A stretch of DNA of 64,000 nt from Tanypteryx hageni (lineage: Eukaryota; Arthropoda; Insecta; Odonata; Petaluridae): NCBI GenBank assembly GCA_028673005.1, contig CM054116.1:94694707-94758706 (forward strand). Reading direction: 5' to 3'. Shown here one piece after another: positions 60,801 to 63,755 of this stretch. A program made the position numbers and the translations under genes. The notes below the pieces were generated by a model. It was not told the DNA's origin. It saw nothing but the letters and a program-made list of their open reading frames with translations, and ran no database searches. The stretch's first letter is position 1. Each line of letters begins with the position of its first letter.

Positions 60801-61758
60801 CGGAGGCCGTCGAAGGAGAAGCCGGGGACGATGACGACGAGGACGACTGGAAGTCCATGATACCGACGTCACCAACCATCTCAAGGGATCCGTTCACCCC
60901 GGAGTCGAAAGTGAAAGCGTCGCCTTACTCGAAAGACTCGGGAAACTCTTCGAGAGAAGAAAATAAGACTGAAAAAGGAACAAATTCGAAGGACGTTCAA
61001 GAGAGCAAACTCAGAATGATCCCGAAAGAAATTTCCGTCGAAGAGGTGCCAGACGGAGACAATGTGATAGCGAGTGAGACGGGTGGCGAGAAGCAGGCAC
61101 CCGGCGACGGGGACAGTTCGGTGTGCATAACGCTTCCGGCGATCGAGGTGCAGCCGCCCACCCCAGACTCCAACCGGACTGTGATCGAAGGTGACGTTTC
61201 GGGAAGTTGGGATTCGAAAGATGAGACGAAAGGGAGGAGCGAGGAGGCGAAGGAGGAGGAGGGAGAGACGGAGAGAGGTTCGATAAACGACGGAGAACCT
61301 CCTTACAAGGCGCTCTCCAGCGGTCTAAAAAAGTACGGGACTCTTAATAGCCTGGAGAGGGTCGGAACGGACGACGAAGAAGAGGAAGAGGAGGACGAGG
61401 AGGACGAGGACGAGGAGGAGGAGGGAGAGGGCGGAGAGGGAGCGGAGGAAGAGGAGGAAGAGACGGAATCTTCCGGGAGCGGAGGAGAAGGGAAGTCAAA
61501 GGGGACGGAGGAAGGGGCTGGAGCGGATGGGGGGAAGAAGGGGACGGAGAGTGGGATGGGAAGCGGGAGGGAAGAGGGGGGAGCGGAGGCGGTGGCGGCG
61601 GCGGAGTCGGAAGTGATGGCGACAGGACCGAGCACCGTGGGGGCTGTTAGGCAGTCTCTGAGGGGTTGGACATCGAGGGCCGGATCTTTTGTGGCGGAGA
61701 AGATGCAGTTGTTCGAGAGGTTTAGCGAAGAAGCTCGTTCGACCGCCTTCCTGGATAG
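9715..61758 (+). CDS. Large PDZ-DH-PH Rho guanine nucleotide exchange factor gene (18 exons, 3' incomplete)
   Basis: This entry describes the whole gene; exons follow separately. Joining 9715-9778, 13321-13473, 13702-13767, 15193-15418, 16990-17115, 17379-17691, 21508-21735, 24138-24230, 26801-26968, 27936-28037, 28349-28465, 29191-29401, 30928-31136, 33550-33698, 36067-36331, 56824-57234, 59215-59466 and 60755-61758 gives one open frame of about 1,385 codons with compatible phases at every junction. Approximate model residues: PDZ 140-221, DH 350-513, PH 535-745, low-complexity C-terminus 750-1385. DH-PH proteins load GTP onto Rho-family GTPases at membranes, with the PH domain assisting; a PDZ domain usually binds C-terminal tails of partners. 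The true start is not settled (an upstream exon or the ATG at 13338), and the donor at 61759 shows the gene continues. I do not assign an orthologue. It could also be read as two genes split at the 20.5-kb intron, but the phase match argues against that. Confidence 0.85.
10387..10666 (+). mobile_element. tRNA-derived SINE with (CA)n tail
   Basis: The 5' part resembles a tRNA: an A box (tagtgtagtggttagg), an anticodon-like hairpin (ctgctcgaaaaggcag) and a B-box-like gggcacgaatcctgc. A T run follows, then about 180 bp of unrelated body and an (AC)n tail near 10651. Length and plan are those of a tRNA-derived SINE transcribed by RNA polymerase III. Possible short target repeats (ttccg) flank it. 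Confidence 0.65.
10805..10940 (+). mobile_element. Tigger/pogo-type MITE end
   Basis: Starts ttttccctctctttatgcgg, then ttgcgttccaggaaagtgac. About 130 bp match the reverse complement of 30278-30145 closely. The opposite end was not found, so the copy is truncated inside the hAT element. Confidence 0.65.
11075..11670. other. No supported gene
   Basis: Mixed-composition sequence within the putative intron 1. No repeat structure or coding signal recognised. Confidence 0.4.
11680..11995 (+). repeat. Long polypyrimidine (CT-rich) tract
   Basis: About 315 bp are overwhelmingly C and T on the plus strand (GA-rich on the minus strand), with ctctctc runs. The open frames across it are composition artefacts rich in Ser, Pro and Leu. 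GA-rich tracts can bind GAGA-type factors or form triplex DNA. Here it is followed by CpG-containing sequence, so a regulatory role for the gene is possible. Confidence 0.7.
12000..12420. promoter_or_regulatory. CpG-containing segment, possible promoter or enhancer
   Basis: Sequence such as cgggtctcgcgttcgaaacg and cttccgcgcactc is much richer in CpG than everything from 12.5 to 60 kb. A (GA)n run lies at 12312-12330. The position just before exon 2, after a long GA/CT tract, would suit an internal promoter for transcripts starting at the ATG at 13338. No TATA box or initiator was identified with confidence. Confidence 0.3.
13321..13473 (+). CDS. Exon 2: acidic N-terminal segment with candidate start codon
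   Basis: The acceptor is ttctattgtag and the donor is gtaatt at 13474. The frame holds an ATG at 13338 (MATGHRTEDDDDDTDELDLS...), followed by an Asp run and then a basic Lys/Arg-rich end, with no recognisable domain. Donor choice is set by phase: the exon ends with one base (G), which joins the two leading bases of exon 3 to form an Ala codon. This ATG is the best start if exon 1 is untranslated. The acidic, probably disordered composition is typical of the region before the PDZ domain in signalling scaffolds. Confidence 0.7.
13702..13767 (+). CDS. Exon 3: short Ser/Ala/Thr-rich linker
   Basis: A 66-bp exon lies between a pyrimidine-rich acceptor (cctctcttcag) and the donor gtgatg. It reads MDIGRASTSRDVGALASTSA and ends with one base that completes an Ala codon with exon 4. 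No domain is visible. The neighbouring intron (13768-15192) holds a hAT element. The exon is short and would be missed without phase reasoning. Confidence 0.7.
14219..15081 (+). mobile_element. hAT element with perfect 8-bp target duplication
   Basis: Inverted ends CAGTGCTCTCCAAC and GTTGGAGAGCACTG are flanked on both sides by ccttagag. At 863 bp it is an internally deleted derivative in the intron between exons 3 and 4. It keeps only the C-terminal part of a transposase. Confidence 0.92.
14466..14723 (+). pseudogene. C-terminal remnant of a hAT transposase
   Basis: The frame reads RNEYPTIAECAIDALLPSPT, then TYLCELGFSTFLLIKNNKRS and ends near LRVALSTIEPNIKRL. This is the hAT dimerisation region of the ZBED/Charlie-like type ('FWI-V--EYP-I---A---LLPFPTTYLCE--FS'). 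Only about 85 residues remain; N-terminal zinc finger and catalytic core are gone. It lies inside the hAT element with the perfect target duplication. Confidence 0.85.
15193..15418 (+). CDS. Exon 4: acidic linker and start of the PDZ domain
   Basis: The acceptor is tttttacaactttacag and the donor is gtgaga. It encodes an acidic Asp/Glu stretch, a basic Lys/Arg-rich stretch, and then the first strand and carboxylate-binding loop of a PDZ domain. GSGFGFSVAWTQPPR matches the GLGF-type loop (here GFGF) followed by strand B. The exon ends in phase 2 (AG), so exon 5 supplies the last base of an Arg codon. Splitting a PDZ domain just after strand B is common in animal genes. Confidence 0.88.
15544..16728. 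mobile_element. Tigger/mariner-like element with TA target
   Basis: The left end cacccaatccctgactaaca and the right end tgtgttagtcatggactgggtg are inverted matches flanked by TA. The 1.2-kb interior has a short remnant frame (15893-16144) with an acidic segment (SDLEEEYDNLYESDAEGE), like the acidic tails of pogo/Tigger-type transposases, but no catalytic motif. It sits in the intron between exons 4 and 5. Confidence 0.7.
16990..17115 (+). CDS. Exon 5: PDZ domain core
   Basis: The acceptor is ggtcttattttag and the donor is gtaagg. The translation VERVESGQPADKAGLRAGDL is the classical PDZ core: Val-rich strand C, the 'G-PADKAGLR-GD' turn and strand D. It is followed by VIFVGEKNVVTMPEDEILSL, which matches strand E and the helix that lines the peptide groove. 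With exons 4 and 6 the PDZ domain is complete at about 80 residues, the usual size. The upstream intron contains a Tigger-like element at 15544-16728. Confidence 0.92.
17379..17691 (+). CDS. Exon 6: end of PDZ domain and Ser/Arg/Pro-rich linker
   Basis: The acceptor is tttgctcgtttag and the donor is gtgggt. CGDHLTLEVYRR closes the PDZ fold with its last strand. About 90 residues of low-complexity linker follow, rich in Ser, Arg, Pro and Gly, with likely phosphorylation sites (RLSSSATLPTHRIRASGSP). The exon ends in phase 0 after VTFNAE. Two downstream acceptors fit this phase: exon 7 at 21508 (DH domain) and a possible terminal exon at 18296. This makes the junction a candidate point of isoform choice. 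Confidence 0.88.
18296..18373 (+). CDS. Possible alternative terminal exon giving a PDZ-only isoform
   Basis: The acceptor tttgattag follows a T-rich tract and is phase 0, as required after exon 6. The exon would add 25 residues beginning DQNPFSRPMFVRSTKLERRD and ending FLKP, then TGA at 18371-18373. The resulting protein would keep the N-terminus and PDZ domain but lack DH and PH. An aataaa motif lies downstream near 18475. A 25-codon open stretch can occur by chance, so this is a hypothesis. Basic, Arg-rich composition unlike the surrounding AT-rich intron is the main reason to list it. Confidence 0.35.
   Translation, partial: DQNPFSRPMFVRSTKLERRDLFLKP
20950..21020 (+). mobile_element. Possible LINE 3'-tail fragment
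   Basis: Contains aatttcataaaaatcagtca followed by gtgattcttgagatgaaagatg. This pattern recurs at the 3' ends of some insect LINEs. A related pattern appears at 62400-62450. Weak call. Confidence 0.25.
21508..21735 (+). CDS. Exon 7: linker and first conserved region of the DH domain
   Basis: The acceptor chosen is atgatcctcag at 21507, because it is in phase 0 after exon 6; a nearby AG at 21491 would break the frame. The first 35 residues are Ala/Gly/Arg-rich. REQSFALAMHFGVSRFLRPL then starts the DH domain: this is conserved region 1, whose Glu contacts the GTPase switch region in known DH structures. It continues to LFQNAEE, the 'LF-N-EE' motif. The donor is gtaatt. The exon ends in phase 0 within helix 1 and continues smoothly into LLSRTEDLLDQL of exon 8. 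Confidence 0.9.
21736..24137 (+). other. Intron 7 (2.4 kb)
   Basis: AT-rich; short open frames only. No repeat boundaries or conserved coding recognised. Confidence 0.5.
24138..24230 (+). CDS. Exon 8: DH domain
   Basis: The acceptor is tttattaacatag and the donor is gtgagt. It encodes LLSRTEDLLDQLVQDDSEIL and then GNCIGRVYLKK. This corresponds to the helix after conserved region 1 of the DH fold, in which the exchange factor packs before the 'I---F----YY--Y' stretch. It is 93 bp, phase 0 on both sides. Confidence 0.92.
24231..26800 (+). other. Intron 8 (2.6 kb)
   Basis: AT-rich; no structured repeat or coding sequence recognised. Confidence 0.5.
26801..26968 (+). CDS. Exon 9: DH domain, conserved region 3 start
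   Basis: The acceptor is a long T tract ending cttgctttag and the donor is gtgaat. The translation contains YGRYCSGLKQADCLLAQ (the 'Y--YC-----A' helix typical of DH domains) and ends PDLTAFIHKPLQ. The last segment aligns with the 'L-SYL-KPVQR' part of conserved region 3, which contacts the GTPase. The usual Arg after Gln is replaced by His at the start of the next exon. Confidence 0.93.
26969..27935 (+). other. Intron 9 (about 1 kb)
   Basis: AT-rich. On the reverse strand near 27620-27640 there is a tRNA B-box-like sequence (ctgggtttaattcccgacc), perhaps a very old SINE. Confidence 0.4.
27936..28037 (+). CDS. Exon 10: DH domain, conserved region 3 end
   Basis: The acceptor is ttttgattgtgtag and the donor is gtatgt. 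HFREVLKLLQTILNHTKVND completes conserved region 3. In canonical DH domains this stretch reads roughly 'QR--KYPLLL-ELL'; here QHFREVLKLLQ replaces it, so the Arg and Lys-Tyr positions are not standard. The rest, DEDYTALSKVVQEFQ, is the long C-terminal helix leading to the PH domain. Phase 0 on both sides, 102 bp. Confidence 0.92.
28349..28465 (+). CDS. Exon 11: DH-PH linker and start of PH domain
   Basis: The acceptor is ctgcctttactaag and the donor is gtaaga. It encodes ATYREITVGGGIMEPD, a Pro/Leu stretch, and DLESRLVFTRCK, which looks like the linker helix and first strand entering the PH domain. Phase 0 on both sides, 117 bp. The gap from the DH helix to the first PH strand is about 35 residues, normal for DH-PH tandem modules. 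Confidence 0.88.
28466..29190 (+). other. Intron 11 (0.7 kb)
   Basis: AT-rich; nothing recognised. Confidence 0.5.
29191..29401 (+). CDS. Exon 12: PH domain strands
   Basis: The acceptor is tttatttctatttcag. The translation FVLNSGGRQWIFGGDLSRVD, then YWALLFTDLLLLAKVSRDRV, is the PH-domain beta core: the 'L--GDL--V' strands and the 'LF-D-LL---K' strand conserved in exchange-factor PH domains. The donor chosen, gttggt at 29402, is weak but required by phase: it leaves one G that joins AC of exon 13 to make Asp (KKDTEFRLLLDT). The next GT, at 29406, would break the frame. Confidence 0.88.
29670..30278. mobile_element. Tigger/pogo-type MITE, 609 bp
   Basis: Ends caagtttccctctctttatg and, at the right, gcataaagagagggaaccctg are inverted matches flanked by TA. 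The last 130 bp match the relic at 10805-10940 in opposite orientation. The end resembles the 'CAG--TTCCCTC-CTTAT-CG' termini of Tigger elements. No transposase. It lies in the intron between exons 12 and 13. Confidence 0.8.
30928..31136 (+). CDS. Exon 13: PH domain variable loop, Ser/Ala-rich, with GC donor
   Basis: The acceptor is tttgacattcacag. TEFRLLLDTGGG continues the PH strand, then a Gly/Ser/Ala/Thr-rich loop of about 60 residues follows, ending TLPLQ. Only a phase-0 end keeps exon 14 open. The best such donor is CAG|gcaagt at 31137, a GC donor with otherwise perfect consensus. A strong-looking gtaaga at 30963 gives the wrong phase and an early stop. A weaker phase-0 GT donor exists at 31017 (TCA|gtaact) and would shorten the loop by 40 residues. 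Confidence 0.78.
31422..33290 (-). mobile_element. piggyBac-type element relic
   Basis: A TTAA followed by ctcattaaggatga at 31422 looks like a piggyBac end, next to the C-terminus of the transposase relic on the reverse strand. The opposite TTAA end was not found. It lies in the GC-AG intron. Confidence 0.55.
31620..33286 (-). pseudogene. piggyBac-family transposase, broken
   Basis: Coding order on the reverse strand: an acidic N-terminus (from about 33286, interrupted by a stop); the first catalytic region VDEAMVKFKGCSSMKQYIPM and IKRGFKWWGRADG (about 32600-32500), with the family's 'DE-M--FKG-S--KQY-P-KP-KRG-K'; IICNRFFMS at about 32350; YNKFMGCLDRNNQL at about 32010; WWHRM; and a Cys-rich end VCAVCKKGLCIDSC near 31665. 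The second catalytic Asp, expected in the '-CDNFF-S' motif, appears replaced by Asn. Frame breaks between 32159 and 32128 and in the N-terminus make it inactive. Confidence 0.85.
33550..33698 (+). CDS. Exon 14: PH domain end with C-terminal helix
   Basis: The acceptor is ttattctggtag and the donor is gtaaga. A Gly/Arg-rich loop is followed by SVVLRAPTPELKAVWTNLLQ. This is the last PH strand and the C-terminal alpha-helix carrying the near-invariant Trp of PH domains ('W---L'). It ends in phase 2 and joins exon 15 to read RQIIFLNTARGG. The preceding intron (31137-33549) contains a reverse-oriented piggyBac relic. Confidence 0.9.
33699..34170 (+). other. Start of intron 14, AT-rich
   Basis: Nothing recognised apart from ordinary AT-rich intron sequence. 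Confidence 0.5.
34173..35324 (+). repeat. Two tandem copies of a 0.52-0.63-kb unit with GACGAATT-type subrepeats
   Basis: Unit 1 (about 34173-34696) and unit 2 (about 34697-35324) share order and sequence. Each has a start (ttacctggatccaagacaag and ttacccgaatccaagacgag), a gaaaatcg..gtcgtctt segment, a field of short self-complementary repeats (variants of cgacgaatttgtcg), a tattctggtattatcga block, a second repeat field, and an end (ctactgaaatttttcattg, then gatccgg). Unit 2 has an extra inverted piece near 34905-34995. A related terminus lies at 35515-35575. Probably a DNA-transposon-derived sequence duplicated in tandem. Family unknown. Confidence 0.75.
35325..36066 (+). other. Rest of intron 14
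   Basis: Contains a terminus-like copy of the tandem unit (about 35515-35575: gggggtcggtcatcttagaa, then atttgggaaaatcgag). The remainder is AT-rich with no further structure. Confidence 0.4.
36067..36439 (+). CDS. Exon 15: post-PH segment, with an internal donor at 36332 or a stop at 36437
   Basis: The acceptor is catttaatgttttgcag. IFLNTARGGTPTGSPLDSPD extends the PH helix, then Ser/Pro- and Ala-rich sequence and a Glu cluster. Two outcomes are possible. A good donor (gtgcgt) at 36332 ends the exon in phase 0 and joins exon 16. Otherwise the frame stays open to TGA at 36437-36439, giving a C-terminus ending in NSKPLSC. Both segments look coding in composition. Exon 15 is relatively GC-rich compared with the flanking introns. 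Confidence 0.85.
38617..39117. mobile_element. hAT MITE, 501 bp
   Basis: The ends caggggtcttaaacacagct and ggtgtgtttgagacccctg are inverted matches. Flanks are ctatagaa and ctacagca (6 of 8 identical), fitting an aged hAT target duplication. No coding capacity. Confidence 0.75.
39653..40041. repeat. Foldback element with about 80-bp inverted arms
   Basis: The left arm (from 39653, gtttccataactgggtgg, aaggtaaacaaagc) pairs with the right arm ending about 40041 (gctttgtttactttccaccc, aattatggaaac), with some 80% identity over about 85 bp. The spacer is about 215 bp with a G run. Apparent open frames on both strands across it only reflect the inverted repeat. Confidence 0.8.
42147..42588. mobile_element. 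hAT MITE, 442 bp
   Basis: The ends caatgccgtcttaaggggga and ctccaaatgtcttaagatgg-ccctg are inverted matches, extending into the ggccc-rich subterminal regions. The 8-bp flanks attgtatt and atagtaat agree at 6 positions. No coding capacity. Confidence 0.75.
43606..43656. repeat. (TA)n microsatellite
   Basis: About 50 bp of alternating TA inside the Tigger-type element. Confidence 0.9.
43890..44147. mobile_element. hAT MITE nested in a Tigger-type element
   Basis: Flanked by a perfect 8-bp duplication gttggtct (43882-43889 and 44148-44155). The ends cagtgggagggaggggcgac and ggttctggatccgcccctg are imperfect inverted matches, both near a palindromic gggcgatc-gccc core. The G/C-rich 258-bp insert is non-coding and younger than its host element. 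Confidence 0.88.
45610..45760 (+). mobile_element. Tigger-type terminus fragment
   Basis: Starts cagtatgtcctcggtttaac, then attgcttcggttaatgttga, in the style of Tigger termini. The opposite end was not located. Confidence 0.45.
46655..46778 (-). mobile_element. Short Tigger-like MITE, deleted copy
   Basis: Ends cagtcaaac and gggtttgactg. The 124-bp insert matches the reverse complement of the MITE at 63183-63370 but lacks about 60 bp next to one end. No coding capacity. Confidence 0.75.
47720..49383 (-). pseudogene. Tigger transposase, degenerate
   Basis: Starts near 49383 (MSQKCENKC). N-terminal DNA-binding region: FDVCKALDLAGSIVRSNFKN and KIKECGKIATPLNAMKLN, the pogo/CENP-B-type helix-turn-helix. 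The second DNA-binding domain follows (VPLSSAIVQEKAISLYETL, WFERFKKHTNLHN). The DDE catalytic core begins with VFNVDETGSYWKKMPNRT, containing the first Asp and Glu, then DFKLKPLLIYHSENPRALKG. The C-terminal part has TNEELMNMEQEKAVEEAEEN and ends KKLMSLDSFLSKKYNAGIL. Several frameshifts and in-frame stops (for example around 49280 and near 48560) show it is inactive. Confidence 0.9.
49618..49802. mobile_element. hAT MITE nested in the Tigger copy
   Basis: The ends cagtggttcccaacc and cagttgagaaacactg are inverted matches; flanks gtttacat and gtttacaa agree at 7 of 8. The insert is 185 bp, non-coding, and younger than the Tigger around it. Confidence 0.85.
51339..51401. repeat. (TA)n microsatellite
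   Basis: About 62 bp of TA repeats; the apparent Ile-Tyr open frames across it are artefacts. Confidence 0.92.
54771..54831. repeat. (TG)n/(TA)n microsatellite
   Basis: A TG run continues into a TA run of about 46 bp. Confidence 0.92.
55426..55463 (-). ncRNA. Hammerhead-ribozyme-like motif, minus strand
   Basis: The reverse strand of the left arm reads CTGAAGA, then a perfect 6-bp stem II (gcagac-tgcaat-gtctgc), then GAAA and TGTC. The core nucleotides CUGANGA and GAAA are intact. The position before GTC is T rather than C, weakening helix III. Its partner stem I strand is not as good as on the plus strand. Confidence 0.55.
55468..55505 (+). ncRNA. Hammerhead-ribozyme-like motif, plus strand
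   Basis: CTGAAGA, then an imperfect stem II (ctgac-tgcaat-gtctg), then GAAAC-GTC and gagagcc. The preceding ggatctc could pair with gagagcc as stem I (6 of 7). The ACGT after GAA forms the minimal palindromic helix III described for Penelope-associated hammerheads. Stem II has a mismatch, so activity is uncertain. Confidence 0.55.
56824..57234 (+). CDS. Exon 16: Arg/Ser/Glu-rich C-terminal region
   Basis: The acceptor is actctcttgccatatag and the donor is gtaatc. The 411-bp exon is phase 0 on both sides and reads LRYTNDGYSRGTRYPTIAQS, then a helical stretch (MLEDYIDQKCRLL), a QQWMRGQLGG segment and an acidic, Ser-rich end (ELSDTDGSPSKSTDDSQ). I recognise no domain. Its high Arg/Glu content, clean splice borders and phase match support coding. 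It lies 20.5 kb after exon 15, so an intervening exon cannot be excluded. Confidence 0.82.
57235..59214 (+). other. Intron 16 (about 2 kb)
   Basis: AT-rich; contains the hAT MITE at 58587-58830 and no other recognised structure. Confidence 0.5.
58587..58830. mobile_element. hAT MITE with perfect target duplication, 244 bp
   Basis: The ends cagagccggct and aggcggctctg are inverted matches. The 8-bp flank ttcacaca is identical on both sides (58579-58586 and 58831-58838). No coding capacity. Confidence 0.9.
59215..59466 (+). CDS. Exon 17: Cys/His-containing, Lys/Glu-rich segment
   Basis: The acceptor is ttgggcaaatacag and the donor is gtaagc. It is phase 0 on both sides, 84 codons. The translation includes VPVCRQCHETCLN, a CxxC pattern with a further Cys, a His-rich stretch (SSSAHHHVHQ), and a Lys/Glu helix ending FKDKA. 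The Cys/His spacing suggests possible metal binding but matches no family I can name. It could simply be disordered. Confidence 0.75.
59467..60754 (+). other. Intron 17 (1.3 kb)
   Basis: AT-rich at first; CpG frequency rises from about 60.45 kb toward exon 18. No repeat or RNA gene recognised. Confidence 0.5.
60755..61758 (+). CDS. Exon 18: long CpG-rich acidic exon, gene continues beyond
   Basis: The acceptor is atcttcggcgtag and the donor a perfect gtaagt at 61759. The 1,004-bp exon is phase 0 at entry and leaves two bases. It begins GHRDLTAEESAINAVAEAVE and goes through a Ser/Pro/Thr-rich region to a very acidic Glu/Asp/Gly tract at about 61370-61480. It ends with a less biased segment, RAGSFVAEKMQLFERFSEEA. 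The ending is probably an amphipathic helix. CpG is frequent throughout, in contrast with exons 5-17. A downstream exon must exist, either after 61.8 kb in this window or beyond it; I could not identify it. Confidence 0.8.
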
Positions 61759-62250
61759 GTAAGTGAAAGCCGATATTGTTTTTTTTAACTTAAAGCAAAA
61801 GGAGTACCAGTTACTTTGCAGTGGCTAATGTTGTGGATGTCGTGAAAAACTTCTTAAAGTCTGCGTTGACGAGTTTTGGATATTACGAGGAGGTCACTAT
61901 TGCAAGCTTATTTTCCCATTAAAAGATTTCTACATTAACTTCACTTGTGCGCTTGTATGTTATAAATTTTATTTATTTTGTACGTATCTCAGAAACGGTA
62001 AGGGCTAGAGTACACATTTTTCAGCCAAGTTTTCCATTTTTCTACTCACGATAGACATTTAATAATTGCTATGCCAAGAGTCTCCCAGTTTCCAATATGT
62101 GTATGTACTAAGGGATCCGCGGGATCTTCGGCCTCGCTCAGCCCACGTAGGACTGGTGGGGAGAATCATATTGCGCGCCTCTGGGAGGCTCCTTGTACAT
62201 TTTAGAGTAATGTATATTTGATGTTTTCTTCATCATTTGATGTTTACCGT
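61759..62250 (+). other. Start of the intron after exon 18
   Basis: Begins with a perfect gtaagt donor. No following exon was identified between here and the right edge. Confidence 0.5.
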
Positions 62251-62254
62251 AAGT

Positions 62255-62475
62255 ATACTAAATTTCGTTACGATTGGATAAGATTTGGAAATTAGCGCAA
62301 TGCGCTAACGTAAATTGCGCAGTAACTATAAGGGTGGTATTCTAGAAAAACTATAGGCATTCGGCACTAAGTTATTTGCACATGCACACGAAGTTTGGTA
62401 AAAATCAGACAAACGAGACGACAGTTATCGTAGAACAGACAGACAAACAGACAGAAAATGCGCATGGACTCGGCC
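62255..62475 (+). mobile_element. Probable LINE 3'-end remnants
   Basis: aatttcgttacgattggata and, further on, agtttggtaaaaatcagaca, followed by a cagacagacaaacagacaga tail. This resembles 3' ends of RTE/CR1-type LINEs in arthropods. No reverse transcriptase is present. Confidence 0.4.
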
Positions 62476-62624
62476 AAAAATAAAATTGGTCTTTCATTTG
62501 CAGGTAAATTTTGGTATATGCATCGACGGCTGCATAAGATGCAGGGGCAAATTTGTGTCTACTTTTCGTAGTTCTTAGCTCTTACTCGGTGTAAATATTC
62601 TTATTCGAGAATTAAGAATTCGAC

Positions 62625-62697
62625 TGGCTTGGTAGCTTAGTTGGTTAAAGCAACTCCCTGTTAAGTGGGAGATCTGGGTTCGATTCCTGGTCTTTCT
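62625..62697 (+). pseudogene. tRNA-like relic or SINE head
   Basis: It has an A box (tagcttagttgg), a D stem (gctt/aagc), an anticodon-like stem (ctccc/gggag) with an 8-nt loop holding GTT, and a consensus B box (gggttcgattcc). The acceptor stem does not pair and the anticodon loop is one base too long, so this is not a functional tRNA. It could be the head of a tRNA-derived SINE. Confidence 0.6.
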
Positions 62698-63182
62698 CTA
62701 AGTTGACGTTTATGATAACTTTAATGTGCTCACACATGAAAACTATATTTATATATCTACGTTCCAAATTTTATTCTGCCATTGTTGGAAGATGATATCT
62801 TTTTATTATTAATAGGAGTTCTTTCCAAAAAGTAGAAAAAGCAGTTGTCCGGTCGTATCCATCCATACGTCCGCATGTTTCATCTCCGAAACTAAAGATC
62901 AGATTTTCATGAATTTTGATACTAAGAGTATTTGAGCAGAGAAGATAAGAAAAATTCATCTGTCGATAGGTCTCAATTCTGGTATATAGTACATATATTT
63001 ATATGCATACATTCCATATTATTATATTATACCTTAACTCAAAGTTAAAAAATAGAATAAAAGCAAAAAAGATTTTTGTATAAAAAAGACCAAGACTCTC
63101 TAAAGAAGAAAACAAATCTTTAAAAATATTTGAGCACTTTTACAAAATTTGTCTTTTGACTTTCCACCATTAATTCCGTAAA

Positions 63183-63370
63183 CAGTCAAACCCCAATTTA
63201 GCGCCACTGTTTGTCCATCACTGACATTGGCGCTAAAGCGGGGATGGCGGTTAAACGAGGTATATGCTTGTTCTATGTAATCATAAGGTGGAAGTTCTGT
63301 TCACTACGATTAATGGGCGATATGCGGGGATGGCGCTATATAGGGGTGGCGCTAAATCGGGGTTTGACTG
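63183..63370 (+). mobile_element. Tigger-like MITE, 188 bp
   Basis: The ends cagtcaaaccccaatttagc-gccac and gtggcgctaaatcggggttt-gactg are strong inverted matches (about 26 bp), with TA on the right and AA on the left. It is mostly GC-richer than its flanks and non-coding. A deleted copy lies at 46655-46778. Confidence 0.88.
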
Positions 63371-63689
63371 TAGTTTCAGATTTACTCGGTTGAAAGTCAA
63401 AAGATTTCAATATTGTAAAAATGTTCAAATATTTTTGAAGATTTATTTTCTACTTTAGAGAGCATGCCAAAAGTAATAGAAGTCTTTTTTATACGAAAAT
63501 ATTTTTTGCTTTAATTTAATTATATAAACTCAAGTTATAACAGAATTTTACCTTAGTTATTCGGTGCATATTTATATGTCGGAATATAGAGAATAGAACC
63601 TATATAATGGAGAAAAGGAAAAATTTCTCGTCTTGACGGAGAACTGAACTCGGGTTAACTATGTAGTAAGGCTTCTTCCATTAATTCTC

Positions 63690-63755
63690 CTCACTCTGCC
63701 TTGATAGCTCATTGATCAAAGCAACAGCCTCGAAAGTGGACGCTTGGTCATAACG
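63690..63755 (+). pseudogene. Second, more degenerate tRNA-like relic
   Basis: tagctcattgatcaaagcaa resembles an A box and D arm; cctcgaaagtgg could be an anticodon region; the B box (cttggtcataacg) is poor. It shares the arrangement of the relic about 1 kb upstream, so both may be copies of one SINE family. Confidence 0.35.

Noticed and set aside
61303..61635. Reverse-strand Ser-rich open frame
   Set aside because: Mirror image of the acidic GAG/GAC tract of exon 18; no independent support.
62625..62697. Functional tRNA-Asn
   Set aside because: The acceptor stem does not pair and the anticodon loop has eight bases.
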